Positions 57,862 through 64,000 of a stretch of 64,000 nt of DNA are shown here, one piece after another. The notes beneath the pieces are model-generated. The model was not told the origin of the DNA, did no database searches, and was given only the letters and a program-made list of their open reading frames with translations. Position 1 is the stretch's first letter. Every line of letters starts with the position of its first letter. The stretch lies in contig JADJHP010000003.1 in NCBI GenBank assembly GCA_016707525.1, positions 186,001 through 250,000 on the forward strand. Reading direction: 5' to 3'. The stretch is from Ignavibacteriota bacterium (lineage in GTDB: Bacteria > Bacteroidota > Ignavibacteria > UBA10030 > UBA6906). The position numbers were made by a program, and so were the translations under genes.

Positions 57862-58605
57862 ATGAGGCACCAGTATCGATGGCTGCTGATCGCCGGGCTT
57901 TCGGCCTTGCTGATCGGAGGATGCAAGAAAGATGACGGGGCGGTAGGAACAGAGGATGCTGTGGTGCTCACGGCCGACGATGCCGCGGATACCTTCGCCA
58001 GCACCCTCGGCGGGAGCCAATCAACCGCGGGACTCACAGCGCAACTGGAAGAAGCCGCAACGATCGCCGGCGGTGGTTCCCTCGGGAAGGTTGATGCCTC
58101 AGCGGGCACGATGTGGGACACGACCATCACGCGCGTACGGGTAGGGACCTACAGTTATTCCTACTCGTTCAGGTATTCTGTCGTGCTGGCGAATGTGAAC
58201 CGGCTGGACTTCGGATACACGATGAAGGGTATCTACGATACACCGCGGATGTCGTCCAACGACTCCGCCGCGGCATCATTCCAGGTGTCGAACCTGCTGA
58301 CCGGCACCGCGTATAGCGTCACGGGCATCTACAACCGCTATGGCTCACAAGCGTCAAAGGTCCGGAACAAGGTGAGCTTCACGAGCACCATCACCGTGTC
58401 CACGACCGCGTTGCTGATCGACAAGAGCACGAAACGCGTCAGCGGCGGATCGGCGGCAGTGATCATCTACGGCCAGAGCAGTACCGGCAACATCTATTCG
58501 TTCAATGGTACTGTCACATTCCTCGGCAACCAGCAGGCAACGCTGGTGATCGGCAGCAAGAGCTACACCATCAACCTGGCAACGGGCGAGGCGACCGCGG
58601 CGTAG
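57862..58605 (+). CDS. Lipoprotein of unknown function
   Basis: 247 residues from ATG 57862, which has AAAGGG six bases upstream; ATG 57847 is an alternative. Lipobox LIGGC after MRHQYRWLLIAGLSALLIGG. The mature protein is rich in Ser, Thr, Ala and Tyr, with strand-like stretches (GTYSYSYSFRYSVVLANVNR, ATLVIGSKSYTINLATGE). No known domain recognised. Probably anchored to the outer membrane. It ends six bases before the convergent DUF255 gene. Confidence 0.7.
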   Translation: MRHQYRWLLIAGLSALLIGGCKKDDGAVGTEDAVVLTADDAADTFASTLGGSQSTAGLTAQLEEAATIAGGGSLGKVDASAGTMWDTTITRVRVGTYSYSYSFRYSVVLANVNRLDFGYTMKGIYDTPRMSSNDSAAASFQVSNLLTGTAYSVTGIYNRYGSQASKVRNKVSFTSTITVSTTALLIDKSTKRVSGGSAAVIIYGQSSTGNIYSFNGTVTFLGNQQATLVIGSKSYTINLATGEATAA

Positions 58606-58611
58606 GGGCTC

Positions 58612-60768
58612 TTACCCGCGCAGCGCATCAAGCAGTCCACCCAGGTCATCAGCAGAAGTCACCGGAAGCCGGCAGGCGAAATCCTCACAGAGGTACGCCG
58701 CCGGCTTTCCGTCGATCAGAGGGAGATGCGCGGCGAAAGGCACCAGCCGGCCGAGTGCTTCCCTGTGGGCGTCGTCGACAAGGATCACCACGGTATCCGG
58801 CAGGAAGCGTGTCCAGTAGGCGCGCATCATTGCCCGGGTCTCGTCGTGGCCGGAGGGCCCGACGATCACCAATTGCGACCCCTTCCCTTCCATTCCCTGC
58901 AGCGTTGCGGTCATGAGCGGCATCACCGATGGCTGCTTCTCCAGCCACGGCTGGAAGGCCGTCGCAAATCCATCGGTGGCTCGCTCCCACTCGTCCCCCC
59001 CGGTGAGCGCCGCGAGGCGTACCAGGACCCGGGCAGCGACCGCATTCCCGGAAGGCTCCGCCCCATCGTGTCGTTCCTTCATCCGCACCAGCACGGAGCC
59101 GTCCGTACCATCCGTATCGAAGAACCCGCCACCCCGCTCATCGGCGAACTTCTTCAGTGCGGCCTTCCCAACCGCCACAGCATTCTCCAACCACGCGGGA
59201 TCGCCCGTAGCGGCGTGCAGCTCGAGCAGTCCGTCGACGAGCCACATATGGTCGTCCAGATGGGCCGCGAACCGCGCTTCGCCATCACGCCAGCGGCGCA
59301 GGAGCGTGCCCGTGGCAGCATCATACAAACGGTCGAGGAGAAACGTCGCTGCGCGTTGCGCGGCAGTGATGTAGGCGGGTTGGTTGAGCACGGCCCCGGC
59401 ACGCGCACAGGCGGCGATCATCATGCCGTTCCACGCCACGAGCACCTTGTCGTCACGCAACGGGCGCGGCCGTACCCCGCGGACCTGAAGAAGTGTCTGC
59501 CGTGCCCGCTGGAGACGCTGCACGTCATTCGGACCCTCCTCAGCTACTGACCGTCCTGCATCCTCATCGGACGCAGGACGGTAGGGGATGTTCAGGCCGG
59601 TGAATTCGTTGCCCGGATCGAACGGCACATTCCCTTCCGCCTCGATCCCATACCGTGACACGAACGGATGTGCATCGTCGCCGAGCACACGGAGGATCTC
59701 CTCCATCGACCAGAGGTAGAACGCGCCCTCACCGTGTTCCGCCGGATCGCCGGGCCTGGCGCTGTCGGCATCTTCCGCGGAGTAGAATTCCCCTTCCGGA
59801 CCGGTGAGGTCGCGCAGAACGTAGCCGATCGTTTCATGCACGACGTCCGCCATGTGTGCCGAGCGCGTGATCTGATGGACCTCGAGGTAGGCAAGCGCGA
59901 GTTGCGCCTGATCGTAGAGCATCTTCTCGAAGTGGGGTACGCGCCAGGCGGCATCGACCGCGTAGCGGTGAAATCCGCCTCCGACGTGATCATACACGCC
60001 GCCCGCCGCCATCGCGTCGAGCGTTTCCGTCGCCATGGCACGTGCTTCCGTATCGCCGGTGCGGTAATGGTACCGCGTGAGAAAATGAACGACGGATGGC
60101 CGGGGGAATTTCGGCGCGCCGCCGAAGCCACCCTCGGCATGATCGAACATCCCCGCGAACTCTTCGAGGCAACGGGTTGCTGCTGCTGTAGGGTCCACAG
60201 CTGTGCCGCCATTCGCCTCCGCGACCTCTTGCAGATAGGTCACCACGGACGTGGCCGACGCTTCGATCGCCGGGCGCTCGGTGTTCCAGAGATCCGCGAT
60301 CTTTCGCAGCACTTGCGGGAACCCCGCGCGGCCGTGGCGGCTCTCCGGCGGAAAGTACGTCCCTCCGTAGAACGGCGTGAGGTCAGGCGTCAGGAACATC
60401 GACATCGGCCACCCGCCATTGTGTCCCAGCGCATTCAGCGCGGCCATGTACAGACGGTCCACGTCCGGCCGCTCCTCGCGGTCCACTTTGATCGGGACGA
60501 ACAGCGTGTTCAGCAGCCGTGCGATCTCCGGGTTCTCGAACGACTCGCGTTCCATGACGTGGCACCAGTGGCAGGTGGCATATCCGATCGAAAGGAAGAT
60601 CGGGCGCTCCGTGGCCTTCGCCTGTGCAAACGCTTCTTCCCCCCACGGATACCAATCCACGGGGTTGTATGCGTGCTGGAGGAGATACGGGCTCTTCTCT
60701 GTGGCGAGGCGGTTGGGTGTACCGGAGGGGGCGGACATGGGAGGATGGCTTTCGGTATCGTTCGTCAT
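58612..60768 (-). CDS. DUF255 thioredoxin-domain protein (YyaL / SPATA20-like)
   Basis: About 718 residues from ATG 60766-60768; ATG 60738 is also possible. The N-terminal DUF255 thioredoxin-like domain has NRLATEKSPYLLQHAYNPVD, GYATCHWCHVMERESF (redox CxxC) and WPMSMFLTPDLTPFYGGTYF. A six-hairpin (alpha/alpha)6 barrel follows, as in GlcNAc-2-epimerase-like folds. The family is widespread but its function is not established. It lies after a tRNA gene and its terminator. Confidence 0.9.
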   Translation of the reverse strand: MTNDTESHPPMSAPSGTPNRLATEKSPYLLQHAYNPVDWYPWGEEAFAQAKATERPIFLSIGYATCHWCHVMERESFENPEIARLLNTLFVPIKVDREERPDVDRLYMAALNALGHNGGWPMSMFLTPDLTPFYGGTYFPPESRHGRAGFPQVLRKIADLWNTERPAIEASATSVVTYLQEVAEANGGTAVDPTAAATRCLEEFAGMFDHAEGGFGGAPKFPRPSVVHFLTRYHYRTGDTEARAMATETLDAMAAGGVYDHVGGGFHRYAVDAAWRVPHFEKMLYDQAQLALAYLEVHQITRSAHMADVVHETIGYVLRDLTGPEGEFYSAEDADSARPGDPAEHGEGAFYLWSMEEILRVLGDDAHPFVSRYGIEAEGNVPFDPGNEFTGLNIPYRPASDEDAGRSVAEEGPNDVQRLQRARQTLLQVRGVRPRPLRDDKVLVAWNGMMIAACARAGAVLNQPAYITAAQRAATFLLDRLYDAATGTLLRRWRDGEARFAAHLDDHMWLVDGLLELHAATGDPAWLENAVAVGKAALKKFADERGGGFFDTDGTDGSVLVRMKERHDGAEPSGNAVAARVLVRLAALTGGDEWERATDGFATAFQPWLEKQPSVMPLMTATLQGMEGKGSQLVIVGPSGHDETRAMMRAYWTRFLPDTVVILVDDAHREALGRLVPFAAHLPLIDGKPAAYLCEDFACRLPVTSADDLGGLLDALRG

Positions 60769-60775
60769 GTACCCA

Positions 60776-60804
60776 TAACAAAAAAGGGACCGGTTTCGGT
60801 CCCT
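60776..60804 (-). terminator. Intrinsic terminator downstream of tRNA-Ala
   Basis: On the minus strand AGGGACCG-loop-CGGTCCCT (60785-60804) is followed by a run of Ts (60781-60785). It ends just before the DUF255 gene start region, and it closes transcription from the tRNA gene. Confidence 0.8.
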
Positions 60805-60813
60805 CATTATCAG

Positions 60814-60842
60814 TTATCCATTATCCATGGATCATGGATAAT
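60814..60842 (-). repeat. Second copy of the dispersed ATTATCCATG-type hairpin repeat
   Basis: These 29 bases are the exact reverse complement of 32224-32252. This copy folds as TTATCCATG-GAT-CATGGATAA and lies six bases past the 3' end of the tRNA-Ala gene. Confidence 0.8.
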
Positions 60843-60847
60843 TATTG

Positions 60848-60920
60848 TGGAGCTGAGGGGGATCGAACCCCTGACCTCGTGAATGCCATTCACGCGCTCT
60901 CCCAGCTGAGCTACAGCCCC
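60848..60920 (-). tRNA. tRNA-Ala(GGC)
   Basis: A 73-base cloverleaf on the minus strand: acceptor GGGGCTG pairs with CAGCTCC (one G-U), D-arm GTAGCTCAGCTGGGAGAGC, anticodon stem-loop GTGAATGGCATTCAC with anticodon GGC, and T-loop GGTTCGATC. CCA is not encoded. It is followed by the repeat hairpin and a terminator. Confidence 0.97.
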
Positions 60921-60949
60921 ATGGGAACATCAGTCGCACATTTGCACCG

Positions 60950-60980
60950 GAAGAGACGAAACAAAAGGAGCGGTCTCTTC
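60950..60980. promoter_or_regulatory. Inverted repeat between tRNA-Ala and the DUF4013 gene
   Basis: GAAGAGAC (60950-60957) and GTCTCTTC (60973-60980) are perfect 8-base inverted repeats with a 15-base spacer, in a 178-base divergent gap that must hold both promoters. The role is unknown. Confidence 0.35.
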
Positions 60981-61098
60981 GAAAGCACTTATAAAGATAC
61001 ACATCTGAAGGGAAAAATGCAACTGAAGATGCCCAATCCGGCTTGCTTTCAGCAACCCGCTTACGTATACTAAAAGAAAGGGAGCGCAGACAGACCTT

Positions 61099-61770
61099 AT
61101 GAAAGACCTCGGCAAGGCGTTTTCCGCCTACTTCAAGGATCCCCGGTGGTTCACCAAATCCCTGATCGGCGTCCTCTGGATGTTCGCCTGCTTGCTCGGC
61201 GTGGGGATCTTCGTCCTGGCCGGGTATTTCATCCGGATCACCCAGCGGGTCATGCGGCGTGAAGAACCCACCCTCCCCGACTGGGACGACATCGGCGGCA
61301 AGATCGTGACCGGCTTCAAATTCTGCGTGGCCTATTTCGTGTACCTGATCCCCATTTTCATCCTCTTCCTCCCCGTGTTCATCATGGCCGTCGTGGCCGG
61401 CGCCACGGGTGATGAAGGCGATGCCATGCCCGTCTTCGTATCGATCTATATCTTCGCGATGACCCTCCTCATGATCCCGTACAGTCTCGCGATCAGCCTG
61501 TTCGCGCCCATCATCGCCTACCGCTTCGCGGAGCGGGAGAGCATCAGCGACGCGCTGAACGTCGGGGCGGTCATCCGCGAATTCCGCGGGAACTGGCAGA
61601 ATGCGATCGTCGTGGCCATGATCACGCTCGGGATACAGTCGATCGCCTCGATCGGACTCTTCCTCCTGTTGGTCGGCATCTTCTTCACGATCTTCTACAG
61701 CTACGTGGTGTCGTCGTACCTGAGCGGGGTGTTGTACCTGTCCAAAGAATCGAAGGAGCAGATACTGTGA
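61099..61770 (+). CDS. DUF4013 integral membrane protein
   Basis: 223 residues with about five or six membrane helices (for example SLIGVLWMFACLLGVGIFVL, CVAYFVYLIPIFILFLPVFI and GLFLLLVGIFFTIFYSYVVS). The conserved DUF4013 features are YFIRITQRVMRREEPTLPDW after the first helix and a YRFAERESISDALN segment. Function unknown. Its TGA shares a base with the ATG of the lipoprotein gene downstream, so the two are coupled. Confidence 0.85.
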   Translation: MKDLGKAFSAYFKDPRWFTKSLIGVLWMFACLLGVGIFVLAGYFIRITQRVMRREEPTLPDWDDIGGKIVTGFKFCVAYFVYLIPIFILFLPVFIMAVVAGATGDEGDAMPVFVSIYIFAMTLLMIPYSLAISLFAPIIAYRFAERESISDALNVGAVIREFRGNWQNAIVVAMITLGIQSIASIGLFLLLVGIFFTIFYSYVVSSYLSGVLYLSKESKEQIL

Positions 61771-62174
61771 TGAGGAGAGTCGTTCTTTGGTGTGCGGTTG
61801 CCGCGATGGCCCTCGCCTCCGGCTGCAAGGATGAGAACAACCCGATCGACGGCGATAGCCCGTCGAACATCATCTTCCCGATCTCCGGCGTGAGCTATGC
61901 GGTGCATGTGCAGCCGCTGTTCAACCAGACCTGCGCCCTCACCGGTTGCCACGGCGATGGTTCGCAGTCGAGCATCCTGCGCCTGACGAACTACGACAAC
62001 CTGATGTACGGGGGTGCACTGGTGATCGTCCGCAACCAGCCCGATCAGAGCACGCTGGTCATGCGTATCGAAGGAAGGATCGGCGAACGGATGCCGTTGA
62101 ACCGCAGAGCACTGAACCAGAACCAGATCAATGGGATCCGGGCCTGGATCGGTGAAGGGGCATTGAACAACTAG
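61770..62174 (+). CDS. Cytochrome-c-like lipoprotein with a CX4CH site
   Basis: 134 residues from ATG 61770, overlapping the previous stop by one base. Lipobox ASGC after MRRVVLWCAVAAMALASG. A putative heme site CALTGCH has four residues between the Cys residues instead of two, as in some Planctomycete-type cytochrome c domains, followed by GDGSQSSILRLTNYDNLM and QINGIRAWIGEGA near the end. If heme is attached, it would be a small periplasmic electron carrier; without heme, a binding protein. It overlaps the convergent nadK by four bases. Confidence 0.75.
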   Translation: MRRVVLWCAVAAMALASGCKDENNPIDGDSPSNIIFPISGVSYAVHVQPLFNQTCALTGCHGDGSQSSILRLTNYDNLMYGGALVIVRNQPDQSTLVMRIEGRIGERMPLNRRALNQNQINGIRAWIGEGALNN

Positions 62175-63049
62175 ACCCTCCGGGCGTCTGCTCCCCAGAA
62201 CAGCTTCGCCCGCAACACTTCGAAGTACGACCTATCCATCCGCTTCACCAGTCTCACGGGGAACGGTGCCTTACTGATCTCCACTTCCACCGGCGCGGTC
62301 AAGAGCCCCTCTTCCTGGCCGTCGGAGGAGAGCAACACTTCCGTGCTCATCGATTCCACGACGATGCGTATCCTGCTCGTATCCGGCACAAGGATCGGCC
62401 TGCCACTCAGGGTGTGCGGGGCGATGGGCGTGATGCCGATGACGTTACACGTCGGGATCACGATGGGGCCATTATTGGACAGGGCATAGCCCGTTGAGCC
62501 GGTCGGGGTCGAGACGATGAGACCATCGCCGCGGTAGGTCACCGCAAACGCGCCGTCGATGTGCGTGTGCACATCGATGAGGCGCGACGACCGCGCTTTG
62601 TCCACCACGATATCGTTCACGGCATGCGTCACGGCGCCCGGCACAGCCGGCACCCGTGCTTCGAGGACCAGCCGTTCCTGGATCACGTACCGCCCGGCAA
62701 GCAGGTCGTCCGTCACCGCCGGGAGCTCTTCCGGCGAGAGTTCCGCAAGGAACCCCAGCTTGCCGAGGTTCACGCCAAGGATCGGGGTCGCCCGCGCACC
62801 CACCGCGCGTGCCGCGGAGAGGATCGTGCCGTCACCGCCGAACGCGATGAGGAGTTCCCCCTCTTCGACACATTGCTGCAACGAACGACGGTGTGCGCCG
62901 GCAATGCGGCGCCCCGCGGCATCCAGCAGGTCAGCGACCCGTTCGTCGATGACGAACGAAGCGGACGATCGTTCCAAACGCTCCAGGAGAACTCCCACCG
63001 CATCCGGAACACCCCGCTTGTCGAGGTTGCCGATGATGGCGAGTTTCAT
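62171..63049 (-). CDS. nadK: NAD kinase
   Basis: 292 residues. The NAD-kinase signature LLIAFGGDGTIL (GGDGT), GVNLGKLGFLAEL, DGLIVSTPTGSTGYALSNNG and TLSGRPILVPD are all present. It phosphorylates NAD+ to NADP+, the only route to NADP. Its ATG overlaps the DUF1844 stop by four bases. Confidence 0.96.
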   Translation of the reverse strand: MKLAIIGNLDKRGVPDAVGVLLERLERSSASFVIDERVADLLDAAGRRIAGAHRRSLQQCVEEGELLIAFGGDGTILSAARAVGARATPILGVNLGKLGFLAELSPEELPAVTDDLLAGRYVIQERLVLEARVPAVPGAVTHAVNDIVVDKARSSRLIDVHTHIDGAFAVTYRGDGLIVSTPTGSTGYALSNNGPIVIPTCNVIGITPIAPHTLSGRPILVPDTSRIRIVVESMSTEVLLSSDGQEEGLLTAPVEVEISKAPFPVRLVKRMDRSYFEVLRAKLFWGADARRV

Positions 63050-63312
63050 GATCTCGTTTCCTCTTCATATGCCTCACGGAGTTCCGCGAGCACCTGATCG
63101 ATCAGGGCCTCTTCCTGCGAGGAGAGATTCCCCATCGTCTTCGACCGGAGCATCGCGATCAGGTCGACCGTGCTGGAGGCCGCAGCAAGGTCCCTGGCCA
63201 CCACGTTGGTCGCCGGATTGACCGTTCTGCCGAGCTGTTGCATCCCGACCGAGTGCAGCATGATGATGAGCTGCGAGAACAACAGGCCGAATTTCTGTGC
63301 TTCGTCCATCAA
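63046..63312 (-). CDS. DUF1844 protein
   Basis: 88 residues, almost entirely helical: LFSQLIIMLHSVGMQQLGRT, then VDLIAMLRSKTMGNLSSQEE. This is the DUF1844 family, small helical proteins of unknown function in many phyla. It overlaps both neighbours by four bases, in an operon with a glycosyltransferase and nadK. Confidence 0.85.
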   Translation of the reverse strand: MMDEAQKFGLLFSQLIIMLHSVGMQQLGRTVNPATNVVARDLAAASSTVDLIAMLRSKTMGNLSSQEEALIDQVLAELREAYEEETRS

Positions 63313-64000
63313 GACCTCCCTTGCCCCCGTTCGCGTGTGAGTTCCCAGAGCTTGGCGTATTTCGTGAAGACATAGGCGGACGACAGCACCGCAAGAATGA
63401 ACCCTTCCAACCCGTCCAGCATCCCGAGGCGGAGGATGTACATCTTGAAGAACTGGAAGGCCGGACGAACGGTCAGGTCCCCCATGCCGCTCTTCCTGCC
63501 CGCCGCCACCATATCCTGCGCCGCCAGCGTGGTGTAGGTGTTGAACTTCTGCATGTAGTGCGCAAGGTCCGGGTCCGTGAGATGCAGCAGGTCATGCTTC
63601 GTGTGCGCGACCGTCCCTTCGAGGCGCAACTGCTCGTGCACACGGGATTCGCTGAAGGTCCCTTTGCCACGGCGGAACAGGCGTGTGACGCGCCCCGGAT
63701 ACCAGCCGCTGTGCCGGATCCACCGGCCGAGAAAATACGCCCGGCGTGCGATCGAGTACCCATCGATCCCGGCCGGATCATCGCGCAGGATCTGCTGGAT
63801 CTCGGCCGCCAGTTCCGGGGTCACCCGCTCATCCGCATCCAGCCACAGGATCCACTCCCCCGTCGCCTTCTCCAGGGCGAAGTTGCGGGCGGCGCCATAC
63901 CCCCTCCATTCGATCTCATGCACGCGCGCAGAGAAAGCCCGGGCGCGGTCGATGGTATCGTCCGTGCTTCCGGAATCGATCACGAGGATCTCATCCGCCC
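63309..64000 (-). CDS. Family 2 glycosyltransferase, N-terminus outside the window (partial)
   Basis: The reading frame runs off the right edge: codons before the first internal ATG (63983) read ADEILV and continue as IDSGSTDDTI, so that ATG is not the start. Visible are the GT2 motifs DSGSTDDT, GAARNFALEKATGEWILWLD and LDADERVTPEL (DxD-like), then WIRHSGWYPGRVTRLFRRGK. This is the WaaE/KdtX-like group that often acts in lipopolysaccharide core or glycan synthesis. The C-terminus has a hydrophobic stretch (LEGFILAVLSSAYVFTKY). Confidence 0.88.
   Translation of the reverse strand, partial: ADEILVIDSGSTDDTIDRARAFSARVHEIEWRGYGAARNFALEKATGEWILWLDADERVTPELAAEIQQILRDDPAGIDGYSIARRAYFLGRWIRHSGWYPGRVTRLFRRGKGTFSESRVHEQLRLEGTVAHTKHDLLHLTDPDLAHYMQKFNTYTTLAAQDMVAAGRKSGMGDLTVRPAFQFFKMYILRLGMLDGLEGFILAVLSSAYVFTKYAKLWELTRERGQGRS

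Noticed and set aside
60848..60920. tRNA 3' end as an integration site (att)
   Set aside because: No integrase, direct repeat of the tRNA end or foreign gene block is seen next to it.

Overview
The window is GC-rich, gene-dense DNA, most likely from a Gram-negative bacterium of the Bacteroidota/Chlorobiota/Ignavibacteriota (FCB) group. The evidence is a secreted beta-propeller protein ending in a YPNPFNPST-type sorting domain (type IX secretion), a TonB receptor with a carboxypeptidase-like N-terminal domain, a DUF5107-TPR protein, many lipoproteins, HisKA_2-type histidine kinases and a CISM-type quinone oxidoreductase operon. This placement is an inference from gene content. I see no insertion sequence, prophage, CRISPR array or plasmid signature, so it reads as ordinary chromosome.

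Layout. 1-3.7 kb: the end of kdpB (K+ ATPase) facing a convergent kdpDE pair, with no kdpC after kdpB. 3.9-11.2 kb: a minus-strand glycan-degradation cluster (GH20 hexosaminidase, GH2 endo-beta-mannosidase-like enzyme, an unassigned secreted glycosidase-like protein). 11.5-15.3 kb: porin, small PstS-like protein, HisKA_2 kinase and receiver. 15.5-18.9 kb: CheW and a chemoreceptor carrying four ~92-residue tandem repeats. 19.3-26 kb: beta-propeller protein, nagA, C69 dipeptidase, serine hydrolase-TPR. 26.4 kb: cold-shock protein with a long structured leader. 26.8-32.2 kb (plus strand): OB-fold sensor kinase, c-heme sensor kinase, archaemetzincin and a sigma-54 response regulator. 32.3-39.1 kb (minus): a seven-gene Qrc/alternative-complex-III-like operon with two GcvH-like proteins, one apparently keeping the lipoyl lysine and one lacking it. 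39.4-45.6 kb: a gene remnant, a DUF5107-TPR protein, another HisKA_2 kinase and a sugar epimerase. 45.6-53.1 kb: a complete compact his operon (hisZGDCBHAF-IE) preceded by a candidate leader-peptide attenuator. 53-64 kb: TonB receptor, arfB, POT peptide transporter, lipoproteins, DUF255 thioredoxin-domain protein, tRNA-Ala(GGC), DUF4013 protein, cytochrome-like lipoprotein, nadK, DUF1844 and a glycosyltransferase running off the end.

Functional themes. Hexosaminidase, endo-mannosidase-like enzyme and nagA fit use of GlcNAc-containing glycans. Two sensor kinases and a sigma-54 regulator sit directly beside the menaquinone-linked redox operon, which suggests respiratory-state sensing. His biosynthesis appears to be controlled by ribosome stalling on a nearly leaderless HHYHHHH peptide, with mutually exclusive terminator and antiterminator helices.

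Data caution. Four genes (GH20, GH2, c-heme kinase, HisKA_2 kinase at 42.9 kb) are each broken by a one-base frameshift, each next to a run of 2-5 G/C bases, with intact coding sense on both sides. This looks more like read or assembly indels than four independent pseudogenes.
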